A stretch of DNA of 64,000 nt, from assembly GCA_014925825.1 (NCBI GenBank), contig JACGCK010000102.1, positions 107,328-171,327 of the forward strand, in the 5' to 3' direction. The DNA comes from Pholiota molesta (lineage: Eukaryota > Basidiomycota > Agaricomycetes > Agaricales > Strophariaceae). The notes beneath the pieces are model-generated. The model did no database searches and was not told the origin of the DNA. It saw nothing but the letters and a program-made list of their open reading frames with translations. The translations under genes and the position numbers were made by a program. Of this stretch, positions 24,392 through 35,914 are shown piece after piece (positions within the stretch are counted from its first letter, which is position 1; each line of letters begins with the position of its first letter).

Positions 24392-24862
24392 ACTGTAGGG
24401 CTCAGAAAGGAGTTTGTATCGGAAATAGCAAGTTGTGGGGTATGATCGCCCAGTCAGTGGTCACTGGTGCAGATGGATAAGTGAGTAGAAGAGACATTGG
24501 TGGGAAATAGTAAGTTCAAACTGGCCGCAGCGTGAGCAGGTGATTAGTGCCGAAAAGGAGTGACGAGTTTTCGACACTGACTTTTAAGTCGGTGTGATCA
24601 ATTATTTAGATTATTTAGCCTACTTTTCTGCAATATCATATTGAAAGCGGACATGGTCTACTGGGTAATAATTCATCTTGTATGTGTCTTACTTGCTATG
24701 ATTACTCCCAATGACGATATTGTAAATTACAATGTACATTTGGTCCAGAAATGTGAGGCTGGTAAACAAAGATATGTGGCGGAGATTTTGGAGAGGTTGG
24801 ATGTTGATGTGATTTACTTCGACCTCGCCAAACGCTGAAAAGTATACATATATGTAGGTGAA
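24392..24862. promoter_or_regulatory. 5' flank of F-box-like copy C
   Basis: It is homologous in reverse orientation to the flank of copy A, including an imperfect inverted repeat at 24573-24597 (CACTGACTT and AAGTCGGTG arms). Beyond about 24660 it is AT-rich with no recognisable gene up to the truncated end of copy D. Confidence 0.45.
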
Positions 24863-25756
24863 TCAGAAGATGTTCAGAGACCAGATATGTGAACAACCGA
24901 ACTTGCCATTTAGAAAAGTAAGATAGATTTCTTCAATTCCACGTACATTGAGCAGTAAATCATGTATCAGCGACGCGTCTCCTAGAGTGTATCCGACATC
25001 CAAAACAAGTAATCGAGAGAGAAGGGTTCTTTCAGCTAGGAAAAGTTGGAGAAACTGATTGGAATCTGTAATGGAGAGCGTTTTCAAGGAATTGTTAGCT
25101 TGACTTGGTTTGTGTCCGAGAGGATCTTCGTGTTGATTCTCTGGTGAACTAGGAGATACTTGTTCCAGACGGAGAACTCTCAACGATCCGAAGGCTGCGA
25201 GAAAAACCAGAGGGATGTGATTGACATTTACTAGAGTCAATTCACAGAGCCGTGAAGATTGGATCTGGAAAGCCAATGCTGATTGTATAGAAGGATGCAT
25301 CGCAGACCACTCGACCACCTCCTCGTAATCTGGTAAGGCCAATTCCAGTCTCTGAAGTCCTATGCAGGCATGCATGATCGCCGCCGCCTCCGATGTCTTT
25401 GCTACCCAGGCAAGCTCCATTGTCATCTGCGGACGTAACGTCAACGTGCGGACATACGTGAACACATGTGGACTTGTGGGTAGCAGGTTGTATAACTTCC
25501 TCCCGCGGATGTGGACGTCGGCGTGACTCTCAGCACACATGTCCACGACGCGTCCTGGATGCTTGTGGTAAAGGCATATTGTGCGGAAGAGGCATCTCTG
25601 GCTCTGGGGGAGGAAAGCCCAGCTGACGAGGGACAAGGCCTTCAGCGATTTCGGGTCTGACAATGTGATTTGGGCGACAGTTTGGACGATGAGATATATG
25701 ATATCCTGAGGAATTTTTGGATTGCCATGCTCGTATATCTTCCAATGGAGAGTCAA
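24863..25756 (-). pseudogene. F-box-like protein, copy D (divergent, C-terminus missing)
   Basis: A 297-residue open frame with the F-box-like start IPQDIIYLIVQTVAQITLSD is followed by the family body (SQRCLFRTICLYHKHPGR, AAIMHACIGLQRLELALP, LVLDVGYTLGDASLIHDLLL). It is clearly more diverged than copies A-C. The frame ends at about the position where the other copies have a variable segment, and the C-terminal ~180 residues (ISILTRR...WDPF) are absent. It could encode a short protein, but a truncated relic is more likely. Confidence 0.6.
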
Positions 25757-25918
25757 AGAAATTTGAAGGAAAGCCGACGTTGAACATTGAACGTTGAAAC
25801 AGTGAACAGAGATGGATGCCAGTAAGTATCATCCCACGACTCGGCTGATGTGATGTCTTTATCATGGTCCCTTACTGCAGTGAACTCATAATGGGCTGTA
25901 TTTCGTAGTTACAGTACA

Positions 25919-27335
25919 TCAAAGCCGCTCCGAGTCAAATGGGTCCCAAGTGCGCCAGTAATCATGCCCTTTTGAATTGTCAACCACGCACCGTCTTATG
26001 CGTAGGCTTTCCTCCCAAACAATGTTGTCGCGGACGTAAACATAAGTGATGAGCACCTTCCTCAGAATCATATGTTTTCGTAGCTGCTGATTTCCATGAG
26101 GCCCTACTATCGAGGCCATTTTCCTCTCAAACCCGGATTCCTCATCATAATTATCGGTGAAATGTGAATGTATTTTGGGGATAACGAAGCTCAGGGTGAG
26201 TTGTTGGAATGGCGGTTTCGGGTCAAAGTCCGCCCAAAGGTCAAGAGCATCTAGACACGTCCAATGCCACCAGTCGTCCTTCGCGATCGGTAACATCACA
26301 ACTGCAGTCTCCAGAGTGGCCGAAGTCGTTATTACGTGCTTCATGAAGGAGTAAGTTTCGCGTAGAATGTTTCGTCTCGTCAGGATGGATATGCGGCGGA
26401 GGTTTTGCAAAGGACCGACGTTGAGACTCTTCAACCCAGCAACGACTAACATAGCAGATATCACAACAAGATCAAAACCTGAAGAAGTTTGAAACTATCA
26501 TTCGAATAGACTTGCCGTTTAATCGAAGTACGACATGAAACTCTTGGATCCCTTGGACCTGGTGCAGTAGATCATGCACGAGGGACATGTCTTTGCCGTT
26601 GTGTCCATATTTCATATCCAGAGCGATCAATTCAGATGACAGTATTTTTTCGTCGAGAAGAAGTCGGATGACTGGATTTGACTCTGCTATGCAAAGCCGT
26701 TGCAAAGAGCTACGGGACCTGGTTTTTCCGGACCCAATAAACTGTTGAACTTCTGGGGTACAAAAAGATACACTTTCCAGACGCAACGTGCTCAATGACC
26801 CAAGAGTAGACAATAGAAAATGAGGAATATCTTTTACATTGATCAGAGTCAGGTCATGGAGTTGCGTAGACTGAATGACGGAGATTAAACAGGTCTGTAG
26901 AGACGGATGCACTACGGCCCATTCAATCGGCGCCTCAGAGCCCAGTTCCAGCGTTTGGAGTGCGGGACAGGCGTGGATGATCGCCGCCGCTTCTTCACCC
27001 ATGCTAGCCACCCATGCAAGCTCAGCACTCGACCAGGCGTGGATCTTCAGTACGCGAACGTACGCAAAAAGACGCGGACTTGCTTGCAGGAGCGCGTGCA
27101 ATTTTCTGCCAAGGACATGGATACGCTCCGCGAAGGGATGATATGGAGGGTTGGGATCGCGGTATCCATCGCGCAGCAGGGAAACTGTATGGAAGATGCA
27201 CCTCTGGCTCTGAGGGACAAAAGCATGGCTAACGAAGCAGAGTTTCTTGAGTTGGTCCTTGTCAGAAAGGACGATCTCGGCGAAGGCCTGCACGATCGTG
27301 TCGATAATGTCCTGTGGGAGCTCTGGGATGGTCAT
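25919..27335 (-). CDS. F-box-like protein, copy B (best preserved)
   Basis: The N-terminal 287 codons are open (MTIPELPQDIIDTIVQAF... to IVSNFFRF), with an F-box-like motif and LRR-like body. A second open frame from 26464 to 25919 carries the family C-terminus (GLKSLNVGPLQNLRRISILT, LTLSFVIPK, YVYVRDNIVWEESLRIRRCV, ending WDPFDSERL). Between them, at about 26460-26510, a stop interrupts. The segment could be a very short intron (GTTTTGATC...TTAG), but it is 11 nt shorter than in copy A, where the frame stays open, so a deletion is equally possible. A role as an SCF adaptor is inferred from the motif only. Confidence 0.6.
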
Positions 27336-28076
27336 ACTGTAAGGCTCGGAAAAGAGTTCGTATCGGAAATAGCAAGATGTGGTGGGGTATGATCACTCTG
27401 GCCACTGGTGCGGATGGACAAGTAGAGGATATAGGTACCTCACTGGTGGGAAAATAGTGAACTGCCTGCAGCCTGATTCCTGAACAGGTGATTTAGTAAA
27501 AAGTTCCGACAAGGAGCAACGAACTTCAGCGTTTCAACATCGATTTTTGATCAAATTCGATGTTGTCGATTATAACCCACTCGGCTGCAATGTTAGACTG
27601 ATTAGAGGACATGGTCGGCTAGTGAGAATTATTCTTCAAACATTCTGCTGCGAATGTGATAGTGATTGTAATATAACGGCATTTCTGTAGGGCCGCCTGT
27701 GCTTTTGTGAGTAAGTATACCGAGGACATGTCCAGAAAGCATGTGTTATGTACAATAGCCGACGAAGAGGCAGTTTGGATTACCTAAGTTTCCTCATGCA
27801 CGCTGTCTCCTTGACCTTTTGTTGACCTTGCTCAACAACTGCTGATCTTGTTCTTGACATACATAGCATGTCGAGAGCACATGTTAAATGACGGGACGAG
27901 CGCTGATGACCGGAGCTCAGAGGCTAGACTGGTCGACGGTCGGATTCCGCTCGGACATCCCTACTTAGCAGTGTACACAAACGTCCACAAAAGCCTTACA
28001 ACAGGTGCGTTTTTAAAAAACTGCGTAGTGCCCTTTTTCTGCTCGATATCGACATGCTCCTTTCAAGTTTCGACGC
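27336..28076. other. Intergenic region between divergent F-box copy B and MATE gene
   Basis: About 740 bp with no convincing ORF. The F-box side holds a perfect 9-bp inverted repeat (arms CAACATCGA at 27535-27543 and TCGATGTTG at 27557-27565) at the position corresponding to the inverted repeats upstream of copies A and C. The MATE side has no named element. Confidence 0.4.
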
Positions 28077-30596
28077 ATGTCGTCCAGCTTCGCTCCCAAA
28101 TTCCAGCCCAATCCATATCGCCATTCGCCAGAGCACCAGAGCGCGCCCGATTCGCTCCGTTGCCAGCTATGGAACTGATTCGCGACCCCGGAGGTCTGCA
28201 TCCCCTGTGAAGCGTCGACGCACAAGCTGCCCTCCTAGACGACTCTCGATATCCAAGTTGGATCTACCGTCGCGGGTTGTTGGCGAATACCCCCATAAAG
28301 ATCTTATCGGAATTCATCCAGGCACTCTCCCAACCGAAGTCACTCCCCTGCTGCACCCGCCGTGCCGACGAGATACTGAAGGTCGAGAAGGTCTCGAGAC
28401 CATAGAGGAGAGTCAATGGAGTATGTTTGCAGAGGAATTAGGAACGTTGTTGAGGTACACGGGGCCTATATTAGGGTCCGTGTTTTTATTTTTACATCTA
28501 TTCAATCGACACTCTTACCATAACAGTTCTGTAGAACCCATCTCTCGGAATATTTTCTGCTTGTTATCCCCGTCATATGTATCGGTCATTACTCGACAAC
28601 TGCTCTCGCTGCGATCACCCTCGGATCCATGTTCGCCACGATTACTGGCTTCTCGATTATTCAGGGCTTCATAAGCGCTCTCGACACAGTACTGCCTGCG
28701 ACTTGGACTTCTTCACACCCTGAACTCCTAGGCCTGTGGACTCAACGCATGGGTATGTTTAATACAATGACGTCATACCCTCAATTCACATCCTGTATTT
28801 TCTCCCAGCGGTGGTGATGGCAGCGATTTTGATTGTAAGAATTCTCATCGTCCAACACTTGCCATAAATTGACAACTGTTGTATAGCCGATATCTATTCT
28901 ATTCTTTAACGCTGAGCCATTCTTCATCCACCTGAAGCAGGATGCCGAGGTTTCACATCTTGCATCAGTATATTTGCGCTGGATTTCTTTGGGCCTTCCA
29001 GGTATTTGTGCTCTCACCTCCTTCCTCTGCATTAATTCATGACATAAAGCCTATGCTTTTAATTACATTAGCAGGTGTGTCAGGGCTTAAATTCTTAAGG
29101 ATCACTGCTTATGAAGATGGATAGACGCTATTATAAATCTCAAGGTACATCCTATTTTATATACACATGAATTGTCGGTCTGATTTTGTCGGAAGGACGA
29201 TTCTCAGTGCCAACTATAGTCACGTTCACTGTAGCGCCCATCCACGCTGCTTTGACTTACACCCTTGGTAAGTTTTTCCTTATTCCTTATTCTCTCCGAT
29301 TAATAACTTGTTTATGCCTCCGTTAGTCTTTGGCCCACCTCGTCTCCCATCAAAGTGGGACCTTGACCTTGACTTCCTGCAGCTAGGATTCATCGGCGCC
29401 CCTATTGCAACTGTGTTCTCCTTTACTCTTATATCATTCCTGTTCATCTTGCACGCTCGCTTCTTCTCCCCGCGCACCGCCTGGACGCCACCATCGCGCC
29501 GCATGTTCTCTAAACTGGGTATTCTTGTCCACTTGGGTATGTGCGGCGTGGCCAAATTGGGCTGAGATTATGGGCGTGGGAGTGCTCACGCTCGCCGCGT
29601 CGCTGCTGGGCCCAGCGGCGCTTGCGAGCCAGTCGATCCTGGTGATTTTTGCGTCGACGATATTCCGGGCGCCGTTTGCGCTGGGATCGCGTCCTCTGTT
29701 CGGTGAGTGCCTCTCTGTGGATCGTGATTGTTATCATTAATTGTGAACTACGACTCTTCCTTAGAATCGGAAATCTTTTAGGACAGCAGGATTCAAAGCA
29801 CGCTGAGATCGCATCGCGGACTGCGCTGGGACTTGTGATCATTATGTCCACATTCACAAGGTACAATTCATATATACCTAACACCAGCCGCAAATCATAC
29901 TCACTCCTGTAGTATCTTTGTCATGGTATTCGCCAAGTACTGGGCATACATATTCAATCATGATCCAGGCTCGTATTGTAAACCTTCTCTTCCAACACTA
30001 TGAGCTGACTTTTTTTTGTCTACATATTACTTAGAGGTGATCGGCATCGTGGCGAGAATCATGCCTCTGATAGCGCTGTTCCAAGTCTTCCATGGAACGG
30101 CCGCTGTAACTGGCGCAATCGCACGCGCCGCGGCAAACAGGTGGGTTTCCAATGTACACTCCTTCTCACCAAAACGTTTCTCATTCACGCTTCGCTCCTT
30201 TTTCTAATAGCTCACAGGCGCGTTAGTGAACCTCAGCGCGTATTACGTCATAGGCTTCCCGATAGGCCTCTACCTCGCCTTCACCCTCGGCACTGGGCTG
30301 GCCGGGCTCTGGATCGGAATGACGGTGTCGCTGATATGCTGCGCGGCAAGTGGGCTGTACCTTTGCTGCGCGTGGACTGGGACGTCGAGGTGAAGAGGAC
30401 GATGCTGCGGATCAAACGGGATAGACTTGTTGTGGGTGTGATAGCGGGGACGAGGCGGAAGAAGGGGAAAATTGACCAAAAGGAGATAGAGGCGCGTATT
30501 AGATGTGATGCTAATTTAGATGTGGGATCCTTTAGACGAGGAGAAAGGTGGCCTAGATTTGTAGACGTCCTGTATAATGCGGTCCCACTCAGGTAG
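28077..30596 (+). CDS. MATE-family multidrug/toxin extrusion transporter
   Basis: The ATG at 28077 starts MSSSFAPKFQPNPYRHSP. A ~120-residue hydrophilic N-terminus comes next, then MATE helices: TALAAITLGSMFATITGFSI, GFISALDTVLPATWTS, FSVPTIVTFTVAPIHAALTY, WAEIMGVGVLTLAASLLGP, RIGNLLGQQDSKHAEIASR and VFHGTAAVTGAIARAAAN. The gene ends in a basic tail (VDWDVEVKRTMLRIKRDR). MATE proteins export organic cations or metabolites using H+ or Na+ gradients at the plasma or vacuolar membrane. Several one-base frame changes are apparent (near 28150, 29540, 29685 and 30350), all in otherwise conserved helices, so sequence error is suspected. Short introns punctuate the gene. Confidence 0.75.
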
Positions 30597-30698
30597 ACAG
30601 CTATGTATGTTATTGTACGCCCAAGTAGTACAATCTATGACACTTTGATATATTACGATCCTCAATACCACCAAGAAAAACACGATAAACGATTACAA

Positions 30699-32602
30699 CT
30701 ACACAAATCTGTCGAGATTTGAGTCATTCATGCAAGATTTATGCTTCCTCGGATGCACTCCTTCATCGGATACAGTTGGTGTACGTGCAGCAAACGTCCT
30801 AAACTGGATTGGAGCTGTAAGGTCCGTTGGATGACTCGCATCCCTACGGAAATCCGCCGAAGGTTCGAAACCACCTCGACCCCTGGAAGGTATACCAATT
30901 AGCCAACATATTATAGACGATATTTTAAGTGTCATACCGAAAACGAGTAAATTGCGATGAGCCAACTAATGCCAGATATTCAAATTAGATGATAACGATG
31001 GTTGAAGGAGATGATTACATGAACTTACGGACGGAAGGAACTGCTGACTATCCATATGTTCGGACTATTTGCGAAATCACCAATCATCATTAGACATACA
31101 GAAGCTGTTGACGGAGTCGTCAGTAAAGCCACGTATGATTTAACGCTGCTCAGCGCTCACCTAAGAGGATGAAGAAATAGAACGCCCCGTCTCTAAACAA
31201 CGAACCGAGAAGGGGTGATTCCATCAGGATTTCCGAGATCCTTTGCTGCTTGATTTCAGCGGGCCCAAGGAGCCGCCTTCGTGCGATAACGCCACAGTTT
31301 GAGGACAGTCAGGGCAAATAGTGAAACTGTCGGTATCAAATAAATTAGTTGCAGCGATCAATGGCAATAGAGGCAGGATCAAAACATACAGCTTCCAAAT
31401 AGCGTTACGCTCCTTATGGCAAATAATTCATTTAATGAAAATTCATTGGAGCAGAGAGGACAATGGATAATTACCAGGCAAGGTTATCGAGCCGCACTAA
31501 CAAAATATTAGTCGATACTGTAGTATCGCAGCCATAGGGAGGCCCGGACAGACTGATCGCGTGTGCGGCATCGGGAATAGTTAGATATGCTGTAGTTATT
31601 AGTTCTCCCTGATGCAAGGAACGAAATCAGCTCCAAAGTGAGCGGATAGCAAATAAATACAGACGATAAATTCCACTACACAGGGTGTGATAGGTAAATT
31701 GCAGCTTTAGCGTTGGAATAAATTTCTCACCAGCAAAGAGAAATGAAAGGAAGGCAATTACTGTATGGCAAATTTCTATCAGTCCCCCAGTATTATCGGG
31801 AATGGAAATGTCATGCTTACTCTTGCGCGTGTTGCCATATAATGCGCTCACGCGAAGGCTAAGTATGATGTTTACCAGAGGGACTATCAGGATTAGCCCC
31901 CCGCTGGAAGTTCAATTTATTCCATGCTATGTCTGTACAAGGGAAGGCAAATGACTTACAAGCCGTAATACCACCAGAATACTTGGCATCTAACGAAATT
32001 TTGTCAGTTGAGATGTCGTCCAATGAGAAGCAAGGATGAGACGAACACCTATGAAGGATGTTGATGGGCTCGTGAGATATGCATATCGACAGTTGAGACG
32101 AATAGCTACACAAACGTTTTGTGGTAGATTGGCGCGAGATTTAACTTGGTGAGGTTAAGGGAGGTTTAGATTGTACGGAGACGGGAGCTTTATGATTTAC
32201 CTGACAGTAAAACCCTATGCGAACGGTCAAAAACCGAGAGGCATGTAGAACCCACGATAACAATTTTAATTTGCTCACGAAAGATATATGATAGGATAAT
32301 AACGGGAACTCAGATAGAGGAGCTTCGGTATTGACCAGGCACTTCTAATAGAGGCATACAAGATTATTGAGACCATGGGCACATTGAGTGTAGCATTTAA
32401 ATGCTGACCTCCAGATATATTTAATTTCGTCGACGGAATATAGTAGGATGTCGTAGGCCAGTGCGGCTACGGCCGATGCTATGAGGTATTCAGTATCGCT
32501 GGTAGAGGTAATAGAACCGACGACGTACTTACCAGTGGTGTAATTGGGAGTTATCTCACTCAGCTGGCTGACCATTGCGCACTGCAATTGCACCGCAACC
32601 AA
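30699..32602 (-). CDS. DUF6533 multispanning membrane protein, copy 1
   Basis: The DUF6533-type N-terminus is MVSQLSEITPNYTT, then after an intron ASAVAALAYDILLYSVDEIK and YIWR. Downstream exon fragments on the same strand include RVSALYGNTRK, LFALTVLKLWRYRTKAAP and LLGSLFRDGAFYFFIL, the conserved cytoplasmic loop and TM6 region of the family. A hydrophilic tail ends at 30699. DUF6533 proteins are seven-helix membrane proteins abundant in mushrooms, of unknown function. The coding pieces are spread over 1.9 kb with many introns and some stops within expected exons, so exact structure and integrity are uncertain. Confidence 0.5.
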
Positions 32603-32932
32603 GCGAAGTACCAGGAAGTCGGCGGAAGCAGTCTTGACAACTTGTTGACGTCTTTTATACTCTTTTTGTACTATTTTTACCTCACTGATGATATGGATAA
32701 TTGTAAGTATCTTTGACAGTCAGCGGCAGATTGATCAACTGCACTGCACCGCAGAGCTGTCAATAGTTTAAGGACCGATGAAGAGTATCACCAATACCAA
32801 CACGTTTTGGCCAAGGTTTAACAACCGAGTTCGTTGCGAGCTCGTACTAATAGGTCAAATCTTCAAAGCTGAAGCCATGTCCAGGCAGCTGCGGCACTCT
32901 TTTTGCTGCTTTTAGAGTGCGCATACGAAGGA
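32603..32932. other. Intergenic region between the DUF6533 copies
   Basis: It contains the start-proximal flank of copy 1 and is AT-rich. No gene or repeat was identified. Confidence 0.3.
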
Positions 32933-33723
32933 TCATTTCGTTCGTGTTTGGTTACGCTTCTGCAGGAAGCCTCCCTTCGGATGCAGTTCGTGTACGTGTG
33001 CAGCAAACGTGCTAAACTGAATTGGCGCTGTAAGGTCCGCTGGGTCGTTCATATCCCCGCGGCAATTTATCGAAGGTTTAATCAACACCACCTCGATCCC
33101 TGAATGAGCATCAATGGCCAACGTAGACCTCACGTAGACGATGAGCCAACGATTGGATTATATGAAAAAAGGATGCGAATATAGACTTACGGACGGTGTC
33201 AGCGCCGAATATCCATATGTTTCCATTATTCATGAACTCGCTAATCATCGCTAATCATATAGTTAGCGTTCTGCGCTTAGATAGAAACACTGAAGGCTCA
33301 CCAAGATGATGAAGAAGTAAAGTGACCCGTCCCTAAATAACGAACCGAGAAGGGGTGAGTTCGTAATAATTTTCGAGGTCTTTTTGAAGCCAGGGCCAGA
33401 TTGGGCCGCCCCTCTGCGATAGCGCCCCTGTTTGAGGACGGTTTGGGCTCGGTCAAGGCAAATAGTGGAACTGTGGGTATCAAATAATTAACGGCGTCGA
33501 TGGAACAGTCAATCGCAGAAGATAGAGGGAGCAAACGTACAGCTTCCAAACAGAGAAATGCCCCTTGTACAAATAATTCATTCAAGGTTGAAGTAGGGAA
33601 GTAGTGGATGTTACCTTTAAGCGCACTGATAGAGGTAGTAGAATGACGGCGCACCATTGGTGTAACCGCTGTTACTTCAGCTAGCTGCACACACAGTAGA
33701 CAAATCAATCGGGTGGAAATCAC
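32933..33723 (-). pseudogene. DUF6533 membrane protein, copy 2 (N-terminus missing)
   Basis: This paralogue of the 3' half of copy 1 shares the exon with LLGSLFRDGSLYFFII (about 33315-33365) and the tail around DLTAPIQF.TFAA (about 33000-33040). These match 31180-31230 and 30790-30840 at the DNA level. The diagnostic N-terminal domain (YDILLYSVDEIKYIWR) is not present upstream, where an unrelated leader MISTRLICLLCVQLAEVTAV occurs. The conserved TM segment is read in a different frame from the long ORF. It is probably a truncated duplicate. Confidence 0.5.
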
Positions 33724-34072
33724 GTATGTCGCTTCTTGTCGAAAGCTTCAAGGCCTTATATTTGTATTATCTTTAGAGGGCTGGATGACGTTCGTTGGCT
33801 GCACATTTCTGGCACGGGCGCATCTGATCAACTGCTCAAAGCTAAGACTTGTAAATTCCAGCATGCTGCCAAGTTATTGACGAGGATATGACAACAGTTT
33901 TACTTAACATGTGGATGAACTAAATCGTCGAGGGCGACAAGTTCACTTGCATTGAGGCGTGTCGGCAAATAAGCTGGCATTGTAATTATATTGTGGTATC
34001 AGTCCTATCACAGAATCGTAGAAAAAATTTGACAAAGAAGAACGAATAGAGAACAATAGCCCTTACCTATTA
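33724..34072. other. Intergenic region, DUF6533 copy 2 / mitochondrial IF3
   Basis: About 350 bp, AT-rich, between a gene start and a gene end on the minus strand. Nothing recognisable. Confidence 0.3.
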
Positions 34073-34923
34073 CTATGGTCCTTTCTCAGAAATATGGCTA
34101 CGTTTCTGATGCAACACCTGACCCTCTAGCCGTTTATTCAACGCTTCTTTCGCTTGAGCTTCTATCTCATCTAGGAGGGTAACGCCTTCAGTTGTTTCTG
34201 CGTTCGACTCTGGAAGAAAATCTTGGCTATTCCTCTCAGAACTTCCCGCTCCCTCCATTCCTGGCCAACCTCTTCCAGTGCTTTTGTGACCTGGTCCATC
34301 TGCTCGTCCATTTCCTCTCGCGCAGGATAGCGGACGCGAGGCTTGTTCTTGAATAGAATCTCCACGCGCGCACTGCCTTTCTCCAGCTCCTCCTTAGCCT
34401 TGGCTATCTTGTGATGGTAGTCCGCATCTGCAGTAAGCCATGTCAGCTGAATAATGGTGCTTTCGATGCGCTTTGAGCCCTTGGAAGCTTTCTTCTCGGC
34501 CTTCGTAGCCAGCTGGTTCATTTTGTCTTCGAGGTGGGTCAAGATGCGTACTATTGGTGGCTCGTGGGTGACTAGGCGCACAACGTGTGTCTGGTGGTCG
34601 ATGGTTTCCAGAATACGGTTAAGCTGCTGGCGGGTAGGGTTCAAGACTCCGTTTGCGTCCATGACTTGGACGACTGAGTGAGGGATGTCGCTGTTCTTCG
34701 GATGCTGCGCTACCACTTTTACTTTTGGTATAAATCTAGGTTTTTCATGCTTCACAAGTTCTTTCTCTCTTTCTTTCTCCAGCTTTCGTATCCTAGCAGC
34801 CTGTACCATTTCATGTTTAGTCGCGTATGTCTGGAAGGATGGGATGCTTTGAGCAAGTCGGTGGACACGTTGGGGACGTAGAACAGAAAAAGCAGCGCTC
34901 CGGAAAGCAAGAAACGCGCTCAT
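34073..34923 (-). CDS. Mitochondrial translation initiation factor IF-3
   Basis: The ATG at 34921-34923 gives MSAFLAFRSAAFSVLRPQRV, an Arg/Ser/Ala-rich mitochondrial presequence. The N-terminal IF3 region follows (GVLNPTRQQLNRILETID), then a linker and the IF3 C-domain (IQLTWLTADADYHHKIAKA, GSARVEILFKNKPRV, GQEWREREVLRGIAKIFFQ). It helps release the mitoribosome small subunit and proofreads the start codon. The first frame stops at 34171 with QLKALPS, but the +1 frame from about 34210 to 34073 is open and encodes a helical tail (DEIEAQAKEALNKRLEGQ). A one-base loss near 34200 may have split the real C-terminus. Confidence 0.75.
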
Positions 34924-35136
34924 AGCTTGTAAGCCCCAAGTAAGTGGAAAGTGGAGGACTTGAGGTAAAAGTGAGAGGAGACTGGGTTCAAGTGTATTGG
35001 ACGCGTTGAGTTTGCATTGTCATATTCGGACGTCGCTTATTTGGGGCGTGAGGCGTAGCCAAACAACGTTAAAAAATTCGGACGCGTCGTGTCGCCACTC
35101 TTGGTCTTGATCTCAACCTTCTCCAGCTCACACAAC

Positions 35137-35445
35137 ATGCCCTATACGCTGGGTGTCATCGCTGCTACCAGGTAAGCTTTAGTTAATTCCGTTGCACACA
35201 TCCTATGTGATGAAAACTTCCGGCACAATGCCTCTAAGCGTGGGGGCATAACCTGTCCAGTCTCTTCTCCGACTAGCTTCCCAACTCGTTTTGACGCGGG
35301 GGCATACGGTTGTAGAAGAGGCGTACCGCTCGATGATGGTTATTGAAGTTATAGTTACACTGATTTTCCCCTGTCTTTCTTTCATTGGACAAAGACAAGA
35401 TTGCTAATCTCTTTCCCCAGGTATTCCTTCGCCGACTGCGATTAA
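35137..35445 (+). other. Possible short spliced gene (unidentified)
   Basis: A clean leader-like sequence precedes an ATG at 35137 (MPYTLGVIAAT) with a good donor, GTAAGC, at 35172. Further downstream, one frame encodes RSMMVIEVIVTLIFPCLSFI, a plausible membrane helix (about 35330-35390), and an acceptor CCCCAG precedes 35421. The pieces do not join in one frame as written. It may be a small membrane-protein gene with a sequence error, or chance. Confidence 0.2.
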
Positions 35446-35914
35446 TTTTTATTTCATCCTATGATCCATCTGATAACGGTGCAAGTTCGTGGAACCACTG
35501 CAACAATCACTATCTATGAAATCATGCCTCGTTCCAAATTCGTTATGATTGGGATGAGATGGGGTTGCAGTGTACGATAGTGTATTCTATGTATGTAACA
35601 GTGAAGGAATGGGTAGATAATAAATGAAATACATGAATCGCTCTATACATGATGTGGTACTAGTAGTGTGCGTAAGAGTCTAGAGAATGTGCCGCGTGTT
35701 AATAGGGTTGGTCTACAGTCAATTAGTTTACGAAGAAATATGTACGATACTTGAGCTTTGGGGATCAACTCCCTGGTAGCCTCTCCGAAGAGCTCGATTC
35801 CTTCTATCGAACTTCCGGAAACCGCTGCGCCATCCCGCTGGAAATCCAAATTAAAGGATAGATAATTTTGCGACGCCCCACACCGCCGTTCAACGAATCT
35901 AGCCCCTCCTCGAA
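35446..35914. other. Intergenic region, downstream of the mitochondrial carrier
   Basis: About 470 bp. A minus-strand open stretch at 35643-35849 has no recognisable similarity. Terminators of the flanking convergent units are expected here. Confidence 0.3.

Noticed and set aside
30855..30880. B-box-like GGTTCGAAACC suggesting a tRNA gene
   Set aside because: No A box or cloverleaf upstream; the word lies in the DUF6533 gene tail.
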